A DNA stretch of 64,000 nt, taken from contig VJWN01000012.1 in the NCBI GenBank assembly GCA_007644065.1, positions 62,001 through 126,000 on the forward strand, read 5' to 3'. This DNA is from Margaritispora aquatica. Lineage: Eukaryota; Ascomycota; Leotiomycetes; Helotiales; Discinellaceae. The notes below the pieces were generated by a model that saw only the letters and a list, made by a program, of their open reading frames with translations, was not told where the DNA came from and ran no database searches. Positions 43,844-54,958 of the stretch are shown piece after piece. Numbering within the stretch: position 1 is the stretch's first letter; the number at the start of each line of letters is the position of its first letter. A program made the position numbers and the translations under genes.

Positions 43844-44217
43844 GATTGCTGATTTTACATGCTTGGGGCGATGGATCTGGATTCTGGAAAGAGGAATTGC
43901 AAGTTCGATAAATTTTTGACTTTGACAAAGGTCGGGGTTTGCATCCGAGTTCGAATTTGAAGTCTGGCGTGGATGGAAAGGGGCTAGGTTAGGTAGCTCG
44001 CTTAACTTTGAGACATCGTCTCATCACCTCATAAGCTTGCTGCGACATTGTCGTGTGCGGTTGAGGGAAAGATAAACCTGAGATTGAATATGAAGGAATG
44101 GAATTAAATAAATAATTGGCGTGGCGTTTACGTAGTGGGTACAAAATTTAACCTGTGAGATACCAGACTCTACAAACTCCATCTCAAGAGCAAGCCATAA
44201 CCAGCTACATATCTGAT
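43844..44217. other. Intergenic, convergent 3' ends
   Basis: Between the 3' ends of the barrel-like gene (plus) and the HET gene (minus). Nothing recognised. Confidence 0.6.
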
Positions 44218-46593
44218 CTACATACATACCATCTTCGTCTTCTCCATCAACAAACAAGATCGTTGCAAGATCACCACCCCAGCTCGATGATATATCTTCG
44301 TGCTTCCCAGCAGCGTCCCGCTATCCCTAAGTAGCAAACAATAGACAACACTGCACGGTCTGGCACAAGCGTCGCTCTCAGCACCCCACATATTACACAC
44401 GCAATATGAGAGCATATCGGTGCTATCTCCAAGACCCAAATAGCCAAATCCACTCAGATCCGTTTCTTTCCCATCCAAATCCACGTCCACGCAATCTAAC
44501 TTCGCCCACCCCACCGGTCTCGCATCACTATCACCATCTCCCATCCAAACCCTCGACTCAGCACCGCCTTCAACGTCCCTAATTTTACAATTCCTCTTAG
44601 AAATTGCGACCTCACCACCAAGCAAGAACCGAAACCCACCCGTCTCCGCATTCCTGGGTGTTCCTCCTAGCTTCACGTCGCCATTCCAACGTATATGATT
44701 CAAACTCCAACCCCTACTCGCCCGATAACTGATCGTACCGTCCCAACACATCCACGACCACGAGGGAACGGCATCGGACTGAAAGTCCTCGATCCTTTTC
44801 AATCCCTTTATCTCGTTTTCAGCCCGCTCCCAGAAAAGACTACTCCCCAAGAACCTCATCAGAATTCCATACACACTCGGTGAATCATAGTACATGGCCA
44901 ACCTCGACTCGATCCCTACTACAGCGCGCGGTCTATCCCTCTTATACGTCAGCGCCAGCTTCGAGTACGACTCAAACACGTCTTTGTAAATCTCGCCAGA
45001 CGCGATGGTCTTGAAGTTGCCGTGCGGGAACTTGGAACTCGCGAGCAGATTGTCCGGCTGGGCATCTAGCTCTCCCATAGGCCCAACGCTAGGAGAGGGA
45101 TTCGTCTCGCTCAGATGACAGGATCCGCATTCCCAGTACGTCTGCGTGGATGAGAAGTGAATTGTGCGTCTGGAGAGGGCGCGCTCTTGTAGGACCCAAG
45201 CGCGTTGGTTCAGGGGTGCGTTTTCGACGTCGACTTTGAAGTCGTGTGAAGATCCGGTGAGGAAGAGGTCATTTGCATTGTCTTTCCCTGGGTGGGCGAG
45301 ACGAACAGAGGTCTCAGAGGAGCGAATGAGGAAGCCTCGCGCGCTGTCAACAGCTGATGTCGCTGCGACGATGCAGTAAGCGGAGACGAACACCTTTTCC
45401 ATGCGCGCGGACTCGCGCGTCCAGTCATCGGGGTCGTCTTGGATGATGCAGAGGGAGTCGATCCAGAGGTACTGGACTCCTAGTTGGCGTGCCACAGTTA
45501 TAGCGTCTTGAAATGTCGGGGGCAGTTCATTATAATCTATGCTGGATGTTCGAGCGTTGAGAGTGCCTTTGGTGGTTGTGAAGGCTCGGGAGTGGCCCCA
45601 GCAATGCGACAGCGCTATGTACGTCCCTCGTTCGGAGGGAGTGGAGGTGTGTAGACATAGTAAGGAAGGGTCAGACACTTCACCTACTTTAATTACGCGT
45701 GTCGGGAGCTCTGCTGAGAAGGACTTCGGATGTTTGTGGCTCTCGTCACAAGTCTTTAGCCAGGAGTTGAGGAGTGAGAAGTGTGCTTGACCTCCTGCTG
45801 GAGGTAAGATTGACATAATCCCCATCTCTGTACCAGATACCACGAGTACGTTGGGAAGTCGTGCCATGGGCTCCTTTGCAGCATCAAGTAGTGGCACACA
45901 TACCGAGATATCATCGTCTTGTTCTCCAAGACTTCCATTTACCACATACTTGAGACTTTCAAATACCATCGCGCATAATCGGCATACTGTAGCCGATTCT
46001 CGCGTCTGCGAGAAACTCTTTGTAAAGACTGTTTCCTGCAGGGACTGTGAGGGTAGGGACATAAACGGGCTACTCACACAAGATTGGCATAGCCCCTCAC
46101 CCATATCACCTCCCGTCAAAGCCCTTTCACAAACACCCTCACTCTCATACACACCCAACAACGGTCTCACCGCCGGACCAATATCATCAACATCCACATA
46201 CCCCCAGTCCCCCTCGCCCCTCACAAACTCATACCAACCCCCTCCCATTCCCCATGGAATCATCGTGCCTCCATCGGGCCCCCTCTCCCTCCATATCCCA
46301 GGCGCATAGATTCCGCGACTAACGTGTATATCGCCATTCACCATCATCGCCTGGTCCAAGCACATGCAAGCCTCGTAGCGTCGTCTTCCAAGATCCTCGC
46401 CTTGACGGTTCCAAACCCTCCATTCCGTCCAGTCTCCTGGCGGGGCGGGGCGTTCGAGAAAATGTGTCCCAACTTCATCGCCTGGCGTGTCGGGCGTGGT
46501 CCACATATCGCCGTTTATCATTGTGGAATGTTCGATCGCGGTCATTTTTGCGTACCTGGATGAGTTGGGTATTGGGGGTGGCTTTTGTTCCAT
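44218..46593 (-). CDS. HET-domain protein
   Basis: One exon, 791 residues. The heterokaryon-incompatibility (HET) domain is at about residues 322-470: TYIALSHCWG, LPPTFQDAITVARQLGVQYL, WIDSLCIIQDDPDDW, ARMEKVFVSAYCIVAATSA and the AFLIRSS-like end. Family members trigger cell death on non-self recognition in heterokaryons; most of the many copies in each genome are unassigned. Further conserved points are LNQRAWVLQERALSRRTIHF and YWECG. The N-terminal 230 residues hold a Trp/Gly-rich segment and a CQSC...CRLC pair that might bind metal. The C-terminal part is divergent. No partner domain such as NACHT or a lipase is seen. Plus-strand frames inside are shadows. Confidence 0.9.
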   Translation of the reverse strand: MEQKPPPIPNSSRYAKMTAIEHSTMINGDMWTTPDTPGDEVGTHFLERPAPPGDWTEWRVWNRQGEDLGRRRYEACMCLDQAMMVNGDIHVSRGIYAPGIWRERGPDGGTMIPWGMGGGWYEFVRGEGDWGYVDVDDIGPAVRPLLGVYESEGVCERALTGGDMGEGLCQSCVSSPFMSLPSQSLQETVFTKSFSQTRESATVCRLCAMVFESLKYVVNGSLGEQDDDISVCVPLLDAAKEPMARLPNVLVVSGTEMGIMSILPPAGGQAHFSLLNSWLKTCDESHKHPKSFSAELPTRVIKVGEVSDPSLLCLHTSTPSERGTYIALSHCWGHSRAFTTTKGTLNARTSSIDYNELPPTFQDAITVARQLGVQYLWIDSLCIIQDDPDDWTRESARMEKVFVSAYCIVAATSAVDSARGFLIRSSETSVRLAHPGKDNANDLFLTGSSHDFKVDVENAPLNQRAWVLQERALSRRTIHFSSTQTYWECGSCHLSETNPSPSVGPMGELDAQPDNLLASSKFPHGNFKTIASGEIYKDVFESYSKLALTYKRDRPRAVVGIESRLAMYYDSPSVYGILMRFLGSSLFWERAENEIKGLKRIEDFQSDAVPSWSWMCWDGTISYRASRGWSLNHIRWNGDVKLGGTPRNAETGGFRFLLGGEVAISKRNCKIRDVEGGAESRVWMGDGDSDARPVGWAKLDCVDVDLDGKETDLSGFGYLGLGDSTDMLSYCVCNMWGAESDACARPCSVVYCLLLRDSGTLLGSTKIYHRAGVVILQRSCLLMEKTKMVCM

Positions 46594-47023
46594 GATGGGT
46601 GGTTGGCTCTCGCCTGGTACTTGTTTGGATTGACAGAATGATATGTGGAGATGTTGAGTTATTGGAGTTTATGCACCAACCTTACTGTAATGGGCCCGCT
46701 TCTTTCACCAATCACAGTCAAGTCATACATTTGATATTCAAGTGATGAGCTGGGTCAGTCCATGTGACTACCAAAGACTCTGGTGTATCTTCGAGCCTGA
46801 TGGGAATGGATGAGTGAACTTATCGAATTGTATAAGAACCATTTGAGGCCATCGCTAGAAAAACAGCAATGCTAACGTTGCTTCAACTTCTTGGATCAAA
46901 ACAGTAAGACCTGATAGCCATTATACCACACTGATAGTAGTAGAATTAAAAATATTCGCAGTGCTTTAGAAGCCACATCTTGATCCTCCCCAGCAAGTTA
47001 TTTTCTGGTCTCAGGGACAAAGT
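46594..47023. other. Intergenic
   Basis: Promoter side of the HET gene and 3' side of the next minus-strand gene. Nothing further seen. Confidence 0.55.
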
Positions 47024-48406
47024 TCAAGCTTCTACCAACATCCGCCAGTGCGCGATACGTGTACGCTCTTGCATGATCTGAGCATCATTAGGGAATGTCA
47101 GCAAAGCCTGTTCAATGGCTGCTTCTGCTTGAGGTAGCATCAGCGGCTCTCCACCAAGTCTGCACCGAATGGCTTTTCTGTAAGCCAGCTTTGCCATCTG
47201 CTGGGCAGTTGGTTTCCATGTGCTCAGGGGGTATTTGCTTGGAACACACATTGCTGCCCACACAGCATCTGATAGCTTCAATCCAAACTCATCCAGACGT
47301 TTTTGGCTATTGCAATGGTACCGCATACACTTCAGGTAGTCCTGTGCTTTGTTGGAATTGCAGTCGAAAGCGAGTGCTGCCAATTGATTCAAGAACTGTA
47401 TGCCACCTGCTTCTCTTATTCCACGGTACGAATCATCCTTCATAACTCGATCGATCATCTTCAAGGCTTTGTGCCAGTATTCACTTGCTCCGCCAGTCCC
47501 ATCGGCATGGTATAAGCAGCCTCTTTGGATAAACATATTCCCTTCTGCTTTCAAGGCCTCTACTTCGCGTATAACACCCTCGGGTCCGATAGGAAATGGG
47601 CGATTGATATCTTTCTCCGCAGCTAACTTCAAGTCTCGAGCTATTCCGCCTTTGAACTCAAAGTGTGGGAAGTCACGAAGCTGAGCTCGATAAGGGGCAA
47701 GGAGTTTCTTTTGGATCTCCTTTGAAAGAAAAGGCTTCTGATCGGGAGCTAATTTGCCAACACATGGCTCCCGAAGAGTGATGATGTGAGACATCAGATT
47801 TCGGTGTTGAGTAATGTTCGGTTGGCCAAGCATGAGGCTCTCACAAGCTGATTCGAGATCGCGATGGAGGAAGACACGAATGGCAACCTCCTCAACCAAA
47901 GGATCTGGCACGGTAATTTCATGTGATACCACGTGTGATTTGAAGTTCTCGTAGTGTTTCATAGCGAGTGGAAACATTGGTGTATAATACATCAATTCGG
48001 CGAACTCTTCGTGGCGTGCCTTGATTGTGAGGCGGACAAACAGGTTCGTGGTTCGTAACACATATTCCGCTTCCAAGTTGACGAATCGAGAGACACGGAG
48101 AATATTGGTCTCGAGGTTGATCACTAGAGGTTGTGGCCTGAATGCTTTGGCATCGTCTCCTCCCTCTCCCTCTCCTTCTCCTCCATCTTCTACTTCTTCA
48201 ATGCTGTCTGGTTCCCCGATATCTTGGTCTTCATCTTCATCCGCTGTCTCCCACCCATCATCGACAGCTCTCTTCAAACGGCGAGTAAAGTCTGGTACGG
48301 TGAGTAGAAGACCATAGATTTTGTTACGGATTTCTGGAGGAAGATCAAGAAAGCGAAATGGCCCGGGAACCGTAGCCAACCTGATGGGCATTGCCATGGA
48401 ACTCAT
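47024..48406 (-). CDS. F-box-like protein of unknown function
   Basis: 460 residues from the methionine at 48406 (MSSMAMPIRL). The frame is open to an ATG at 48484, but the extra part (MFRIHHILFL) is not family-like. The start region FRFLDLPPEIRNKIYGLLL is the short F-box-like motif found in many fungal proteins, which would recruit Skp1 in an SCF ubiquitin ligase. An acidic Glu/Gly stretch (EEVEDGGEGEGEGGDD) interrupts the first 100 residues. The rest is mostly helical, with LKAEGNMFIQRGCLYHADG and YWHKALKMIDRVM like TPR repeats. The same F-box-plus-TPR-like plan is common in Leotiomycetes and Dothideomycetes hypothetical proteins. No substrate can be named. Confidence 0.75.
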   Translation of the reverse strand: MSSMAMPIRLATVPGPFRFLDLPPEIRNKIYGLLLTVPDFTRRLKRAVDDGWETADEDEDQDIGEPDSIEEVEDGGEGEGEGGDDAKAFRPQPLVINLETNILRVSRFVNLEAEYVLRTTNLFVRLTIKARHEEFAELMYYTPMFPLAMKHYENFKSHVVSHEITVPDPLVEEVAIRVFLHRDLESACESLMLGQPNITQHRNLMSHIITLREPCVGKLAPDQKPFLSKEIQKKLLAPYRAQLRDFPHFEFKGGIARDLKLAAEKDINRPFPIGPEGVIREVEALKAEGNMFIQRGCLYHADGTGGASEYWHKALKMIDRVMKDDSYRGIREAGGIQFLNQLAALAFDCNSNKAQDYLKCMRYHCNSQKRLDEFGLKLSDAVWAAMCVPSKYPLSTWKPTAQQMAKLAYRKAIRCRLGGEPLMLPQAEAAIEQALLTFPNDAQIMQERTRIAHWRMLVEA

Positions 48407-49079
48407 TGCAAACCCCTTTCGTGCTGATAGTGATCTATACTGATACCTCATGGAGAGGAAAAGAATATGATGGATACGAAACAAAATTTTGACTTTTGAG
48501 GTTGAAGTTGATCATGTCCGTGCCAAATGCGTGCTGGGATACTTGATGGAACCTTCTTTGTTTCTGTTGAATATTTTTTTGCTCGTGATAGTCTTGATAT
48601 CTGGTTGTATTTTGCAGCATAATCGTGGATTGAAGAAGAGAGAAATGATATTGAGAATGATATTGATATTTGATATCTGGAAGACTTGAAAAACTCGGAG
48701 TCTTGCCCATTTGAGTCATGTGATACTAAGGTAGCCTTTAGAGCAATAGCACGTGATACCACCTGACTGTCTTGCGGAATATCATAAATCCATCCGGCCA
48801 AGGGTTTTTCCGTCACTGTCGCCTGGTCATCTCCGCTGCCTCCTTCATAAACATCATCTCACACAATCACTTCAACACCAAACAGACTGATCACTCATAT
48901 AATTCAAATCTGATCTGATACGTATTACAAACAATGATCTGAGAACTGTCTCAAGTTTCAATATATCAACTAAAGAATACTCAGTTGCCAAGTCACCTTC
49001 AGCCTGCTCTACATTCATATCTGTATGACAGATACAGAGATACTCATATGAGTCTATGACTATATCAGATCTATGCACC
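48407..49079. promoter_or_regulatory. Divergent promoter region between two F-box-like genes
   Basis: Between the minus-strand gene starting at 48406 and the plus-strand F-box gene. AT-rich. The downstream ATG sits in CACCATGG, a strong context. No other signal. Confidence 0.45.
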
Positions 49080-50381
49080 ATGGATCCTACGGCTTATTCC
49101 TCTGCTTCTCATACGAGCCTATTTGAAAGTCTGCCCAATGAGGTTATCGGACATATAGCTGCTTTCACGCATTGCCAGGACGCCATTTCTCTCATGCGGA
49201 CAAATTGGCGATTTCACAATGCCATTAAGAATCGTATCGTGTTCAAGGAAATGATCCAGAATCAAACGTTATCATCTATGAAGTGCCTCCCATCGTCTTT
49301 GGAAGCAGACAAGTCTGTTATCGAGCGCTGGGCCCGCCTGGCTCTCGCCGATCAGAAAGCATGGCAACTTATCAGTTGGGATTCGACCAAAGGTGACGAA
49401 GATGGGAGTGATGAAGGGCAAAGTCCCCAAGGTGTTGAAATTGCAATATTCTCGTGGATTGGGCGGAAACTTCCAACATCAAGCCACTATGATCAACCAA
49501 CCAAGTTACTTTCGTACATCCCTCAACTGATTGCCTCCCACCACCCACTCATCACTTCAACACAACCTCTCGACTTCCTCTCTCACTGCGTCCATGTCCT
49601 CAATAACGACTCCATCACCACCGTGGAGTTCCTACACGCTTTCGACTTCTGTCTCACCGCCCTCATCCTCCAACACTACATGCCCACCGCCATCAACTCT
49701 TCCACAGCCCATGCCTTCGACAGCGACATCTACGATCTCATCCAGGTGCTCGACGAATTCGACACTCTTTCCAGCAGCTACGAGAGCACCGCCTCATGCG
49801 CAATGTTCATGTGCGCCCTCGTTCAATTTTTCCGCACACACTACTCCCTTCACGCGCCCTTACTGCGGATCAACCCACCCATCGCATCCACCATCCCATT
49901 TACGACATTCATGAACCTCCCCACGCTCTTCTCTCCCACCGCGATGCTAGACTTCGAAAAAAGCTACCTCTCCACCATGACCTCGCCTACCTTCCTCCTC
50001 GACGGTAAGTGGGCGTCCTACTACTCGCTCTCGGCAGACTTCGCCAACAACCCACCCATGACCTTCCAGCCACCAGTGACAGACGTGCAATTCAGCCTGT
50101 CGCACATCCAAGAGGATGAAGACGACGAAACGACCTTCTTGACCGCCACAGGCGACGACTCGTTCGGCATCTTCCAGGCCGAAGGCATCGTCACGACTGG
50201 CGGCAGAGTGAGGATGTTGGAGACGAATTACCGTGGCCAGGAGTGGCTGTGGGACTTGAGTGTTTGTCCCTTTGGCTTGTTTGGGACGTGGGGCACGCCG
50301 ACAGAGGTGAATGGGTTCTTGTGGATGTTTAAAGAAGAGTGGGCGTTTGAGCGTTCTTTGCCGAGGCGCGTTGGATCGTAA
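49080..50381 (+). CDS. F-box protein (copy A)
   Basis: One exon, 433 residues, starting MDPTAYSS; an in-frame ATG at 49056 is possible but the CACCATGG context favours 49080. The F-box is LFESLPNEVIGHIAAFTHCQ, then DAISLMRTNWRFHNAIKNRI. The C-terminal 150 residues form a beta-rich domain: FLLDGKWASYYSLSADF, FQPPVTDVQFSLSH, GIVTTGGRVRMLETNYRG, WLWDLSVCPFGLFGTWG and FLWMFKEEW. This end is shared with the convergent gene at 51298-52767, so they are paralogues. As an F-box protein it should bind Skp1 and present an unknown ligand to an SCF ligase. The middle part from 49530 on has a clear C-rich third-position bias. Confidence 0.85.
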   Translation: MDPTAYSSASHTSLFESLPNEVIGHIAAFTHCQDAISLMRTNWRFHNAIKNRIVFKEMIQNQTLSSMKCLPSSLEADKSVIERWARLALADQKAWQLISWDSTKGDEDGSDEGQSPQGVEIAIFSWIGRKLPTSSHYDQPTKLLSYIPQLIASHHPLITSTQPLDFLSHCVHVLNNDSITTVEFLHAFDFCLTALILQHYMPTAINSSTAHAFDSDIYDLIQVLDEFDTLSSSYESTASCAMFMCALVQFFRTHYSLHAPLLRINPPIASTIPFTTFMNLPTLFSPTAMLDFEKSYLSTMTSPTFLLDGKWASYYSLSADFANNPPMTFQPPVTDVQFSLSHIQEDEDDETTFLTATGDDSFGIFQAEGIVTTGGRVRMLETNYRGQEWLWDLSVCPFGLFGTWGTPTEVNGFLWMFKEEWAFERSLPRRVGS

Positions 50382-51297
50382 TTCAGACTCGGTCGAGTCA
50401 TCATTAGGAATGGTGTTATGTGTCGGATGAACTGGATGAATTGGATGGGATGGGATGGGATAGGATGGGATGGGAGGGGGGTAAGCTGGCGTTTATTTGG
50501 GTTCCTGGCGTATGTAGCATGCTGTGTGTATCTCGTGTATTTGCAGCATATAAGCACGAGTTAATTTGTCCCGAATCAGTCACTGACGAGGTAATCATTC
50601 AATTTCAACATTTCCATACCCAGTTCATGCCGAGTCCGGTGCATTAAAAGGCGCCCTCGAATTTTCGGGGGGTTTTCCCTCTCACCTTCTCCTGTGTGCA
50701 AAATGGAATAATGATCTAATCCAATCTAATGCGATATGTTTCACCTTGCTGTATAACTACATATCTGCCTACCCTACCCTACCTACAGACAAGTTAAGGC
50801 TGCATATAAACGCCAAGATAAAGGTAATACACACGGTACAGCACCCGACCCCATCAATTCCACATCATTCACGGAGATGTACTCATATACTTCTGCAGCA
50901 ACATTACTTGTCGTTGCAGGTGTAGAAAAGTAGATCTAAGACGTAGTAAAGTATAGCATATTCATATGTGACCATCGATAAGGTAGGTAAGGAAATCCAT
51001 TGGATAGATGTACTGTGGTAAGTACACTTGCAATATACGAATGTTGATTTGATATTAATGATGCATGGCTATAATTCCGAACTGAAAAATGCTACGGACC
51101 ACTTATTCTGAACCGCTAAGATATAACCTAAAGATGCAATCTCGTTCCTGCCCTGAACCACCCCCACTCCCACATCCCATTCACCTATCGCCTCTTCCCT
51201 CTCCTTCCACTATCTAGAACCTCCTAGCTCATTAAAACACCTTCCCCCTCCCTCCATTCCCTTTCCATATCCCTCATCACCATCACCACAACCATCA
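50382..51297. other. Intergenic between convergent F-box paralogues
   Basis: About 0.9 kb holding the 3' ends of both F-box genes and the GGATG repeat at 50443-50472. No gene. Confidence 0.6.
50443..50472. repeat. GGATG pentanucleotide repeat, six copies (one variant)
   Basis: GGATG three times, one GGATA, then GGATG twice, just downstream of F-box copy A. Confidence 0.9.
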
Positions 51298-52767
51298 TCA
51301 CCGACTCCTACTCCCCCACGCCGTCTTAAACAACCACATATACCCCCTCGCCGCGATCCCATCCGGGAAATTACCCCATGTACCAAACAGGCCCAACGGC
51401 GTCATCTCGAGATCCCAATGATACACCTTGCCGATATAATTCCTCTCCTGCATCTGCATCTTGCCATCCCACGTCATGGTGCCGCGCGCAGAGAGGTGGC
51501 CGCCGAACTCGGCGCCCGTGGCGAAGAGAGAGTAGTCTGTTCCGGTGGCCACGAGTTGGTGCAGTGGAGGCGGTGGCGGTGGTTGTTCTGGTCGCGTAAG
51601 GGGTAGTGATGGTGGTAATAAGGGGAGGTTGGAAAGAACTGACGAGCCGGATGGAGGTGGTGGGGTGGAGAATTGGATATCCAGTGTTGGGGGCTGGAAA
51701 TAAGGCGGATGATGAACCGATTCCAAGTCAAGCGAGAGCGAATAGTATGCTGTCCAAGTGCCTTCAATCAAAAAGTCGGGCCGGCACATTTTCTTGATAT
51801 GACAAGTGCGCAGTGTCCGACCAAACACACTGCCCATTCCAAGACCCTCATCTTCATCCGAAGCCACAGCGTTGAAGTTCTCATCAAACGGTAACGGCAG
51901 ATTCATGAATTCCGCAAAAGGAATGTCCCTCGCCGTTGGCGGCCATATAATAGGTGGTGCTTTCCCCCTCGCTTGTCTCGACATGAAGCGCTGCACGAGC
52001 GAGAGGATGAATACCGACATGAAAGGACCATGGGGGCCGTTGTGCATCCTCGGTTCCTCGCCGGTGTGGTGCAAGATGAGCCGTTTCTTCATGCCTTTCA
52101 GCTTGTAGAGGTTGGATGCGGGAGTGCCTGTTGGGCTTGCGTGTAGTAGGGAAACGCCGTGCTGGAGCGCGAGCAGTGTCAGGCTAAAGTCTAATGCGTA
52201 CACTTGGTCTTTGGTGGGTTGTGGTAAATCTGTCAACGAAGGGACCCCTTGCTCAGGGAATTCGTTTGACAGTGTCGGTGAAGAACTTCCGGGGAGAAGC
52301 GAGATGATTGCGTTGAGGAAATCGTCGCAGGTAAGATAGACGCTATGCAAAGCCAGGAGTTGAGGTGTATAGTTTATTAGCTTTCGCCAATCTACTCGGT
52401 TGTCTATCGCACTCCCGTTTGGAGGATTAGTCTCATCCGCAGAGGAATTTCGGGTGAGCAGCTCCGTGGCCTTATGAGACGCGAGCGTGAAATGTGCCCA
52501 TGTGCGAGCTGGATGAGAGGTGGTGAACATTGATGGTAGAATGATCTGTGTAATCCATGGAAGAGAACATTCAGATCCATCATCTGGGTGGTATGAAGCT
52601 TCTTGTCTCTCGATTATGGATTGGAAGACAAGACGCTCATAAACCATGTGTTGGAGACGTCGATTAAGGCTCGATAAGCGAAGTGCCGACACACAGTCGA
52701 GATGACTCGCAATACGCTTGATGATCTCGGCAGGAAGAACTTCAAAGGATGAATGCGTGGAGGCCAT
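51298..52767 (-). CDS. F-box protein (copy B)
   Basis: One exon, 489 residues, starting MASTHSSFEVLPAEIIKRIA. The F-box continues SHLDCVSALRLSSLNRRLQH. The C-terminal domain parallels copy A piece by piece: FLIEGTWTAYYSLSLDLES, FQPPTLDIQFSTP, HLSARGTMTWDGKMQMQERN, YHWDLEMTPLGLFGTWGN and YMWLFKTAW. It differs by a long Pro/Ser/Leu insertion (about residues 375-415) between the DIQF strand and the next one. The pair is in tail-to-tail orientation with only 0.9 kb between. The ligand of the beta domain is unknown. Confidence 0.86.
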   Translation of the reverse strand: MASTHSSFEVLPAEIIKRIASHLDCVSALRLSSLNRRLQHMVYERLVFQSIIERQEASYHPDDGSECSLPWITQIILPSMFTTSHPARTWAHFTLASHKATELLTRNSSADETNPPNGSAIDNRVDWRKLINYTPQLLALHSVYLTCDDFLNAIISLLPGSSSPTLSNEFPEQGVPSLTDLPQPTKDQVYALDFSLTLLALQHGVSLLHASPTGTPASNLYKLKGMKKRLILHHTGEEPRMHNGPHGPFMSVFILSLVQRFMSRQARGKAPPIIWPPTARDIPFAEFMNLPLPFDENFNAVASDEDEGLGMGSVFGRTLRTCHIKKMCRPDFLIEGTWTAYYSLSLDLESVHHPPYFQPPTLDIQFSTPPPPSGSSVLSNLPLLPPSLPLTRPEQPPPPPPLHQLVATGTDYSLFATGAEFGGHLSARGTMTWDGKMQMQERNYIGKVYHWDLEMTPLGLFGTWGNFPDGIAARGYMWLFKTAWGSRSR

Positions 52768-54958
52768 TTTCTAAGTCTTTCTATCTCTTGATAGGATTCG
52801 AGGCAGTGGGATGGCTATGGATATGGTAGCCTGCACAAGGCTGAGGTATAAGGTAACCAATCGAGTATCTTCGAGATGACAAAGAGACTACAACTTATAC
52901 GACTTATTCAAGTATCAAGTTAATAGTAAAGAATAATAGATGTGTTGAGTAACAGGCTTGTGAAGATATGAGCACAATAGTGATGAGTTGAGAGAAGAAC
53001 AAGAGCGATCTTGAAGCGTGATGTTTGAGGTTAGGCTGACTTCGGCTTATTCCTGGACCGTGGCGGCGTGTGGGCTGCATTCTCGTTGACCAGTAAGAAG
53101 TCTTCTAGATTTCTCAAGAGCCTTGAGAACTTCTCAGCTGGGAGACTTCCTTGGAAGTTATCATCGTGTTAGATAACTCGTCTAAAGTTGAATAAGAATT
53201 AGAAAAGTCAAACCCCCGAAATAGGAGCCTCTCGCTTGAGAAGAGCTCGTTGAGTTTCTACTGAACAAGCTCGAATTAACTAAGAGAAAGGCTAGTGTTG
53301 CACTTCGAGGATGTAAACTTCAAAGCGAAGCAAGACAGTTATTTGCGAGTTGTCAAACAATGGCAAGTTGCAAATGAACATCCACAATTGAATTGTCCTC
53401 TTACTTAGCCCTTGAAAAGACAGCAGTTCCACCAATAGTCCAGTCCCACAGGCCTTTGTTAGGCCTTGACTTACATTGATTATGACAGTTACTTGCTATT
53501 CTTATTGGAAGAGACTTCTGGATAATAATGGCGAGACATTGGGGCTGAAACTGACGGCTAAGCATATTAATGCTGCTGTCCAGAATTCTAGCTCGCATAG
53601 CATTCCCATCAGTGGCTACAACAGCATCATCACTTGACATCACAGCTTGGCTGCTACCGCATTGTGACTAGATCTATCACTTTCCTAAGCGTAGAGAATG
53701 CTTGCAATAATGGCAAATGGATCCATAAGCCTGGAATGTCCAGACCTTCAGCGATCGTGCCAGCATCGATAACTGCCGCCAAGAAGTCTGTCAAAGACAT
53801 CTTGTATATATGTTTGATATCATGCCGTAAACCAGGAGGTAAGTCGCATCAATGTTATCGACACGATAGCTACATGCACACCCATCTTCCATATAGACGA
53901 GCTCAAATGTACTTCTGCTTGTGGCTGCTGGGGCTCCAAATTGTCTCGACTTGGGCAATTCAAGGTAGCTCTGATATCGAGACTTGTTGACAATTTTAGG
54001 TACAGAAGATGATAAGGATGTCTATTAAGATAAGTTAGCATTGGGGGTTATTGAGTAAAGAAACAAGTGCTGCTGCTCGCCATTGATGAGCACTGAATGG
54101 GCATCAATTTTGCCAGCCACAACCAGACAATCGCATGCGATTCCATCGACATCCTTTATACGCTTCTGGCATATATAGCTATGCCTGTCTGTGGTCATAA
54201 TTCCATGGTTGCATCTGCCGTACTGTTTACCACCAAAAGCTCGATGTATGGTTGAGGAGGAAAGCCATTGCGTGTGAAACGAAGTGGAAAAGACTTCTAA
54301 AAAGGTGGTTCAACTCTTGTGAGCCTTTTGAGATATATTCAGTGTTCGGTGTACCTAAAGCACAACATGATTGCTATTTATGTGATTTTCAATGGCTTTG
54401 CAAACCTCGATTGTAAGTCGGACAGAGGTCGATGATCAAAGACGATCCTATCTTCGCACTGTCATTTTTGACGCAACCACCGTGTAGCTGACGGGTTAAT
54501 TCGACTAGTAATCTTCGCAATGGGCTACCAATCTGCCAGAAGGTTTCCTCAGGTCGGTGCACTCGATTGGGTTGGTGAATCGAAGGTCGAGATCAATATT
54601 TAAGGTATTTTCGGGGTTAAGCTCGGAAGAAGCTAAGCTTGAACAAGACTCGTCCTAAAACTCACAGTATATGAAATTCAAAACTCACACTTTACTTCTA
54701 CCACAACACCATCGACGGCGGCAAGATGCGAATTTGAAACAGCTTTCACGGATGGAAACTAAACTGTCCAGCCTGTTCTATATTATACTTCGTCAGCATA
54801 TATGCCGCTATTGCCTATGTCAGTGGGAGATTTGGGATGGCCTCTCTCTACACTGGAATGATGAACCGCAATCACTTGAAGATATATGATCCAGCTCAGA
54901 TTAGAAGGGACTAATATGTGTAGTCAATTTTACTTGATAATAGTTTATTACTCGTGGC
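52768..54958. other. Gene-free stretch, perhaps with gene relics
   Basis: 2.2 kb. On the minus strand at about 53800-53640 a frame reads SLTDFLAAVIDAGTIAEGLD, LWIHLPLLQAFSTLRKV, then stops; further minus frames at 53643-53401 and 54041-53820 are also protein-like but unconnected. They could be pieces of a decayed gene; I cannot name it. The rest is AT-rich. Confidence 0.4.

Noticed and set aside
51378..51606. Plus-strand frames inside F-box copy B
   Set aside because: They arise from GC-rich codons of the antisense F-box gene.
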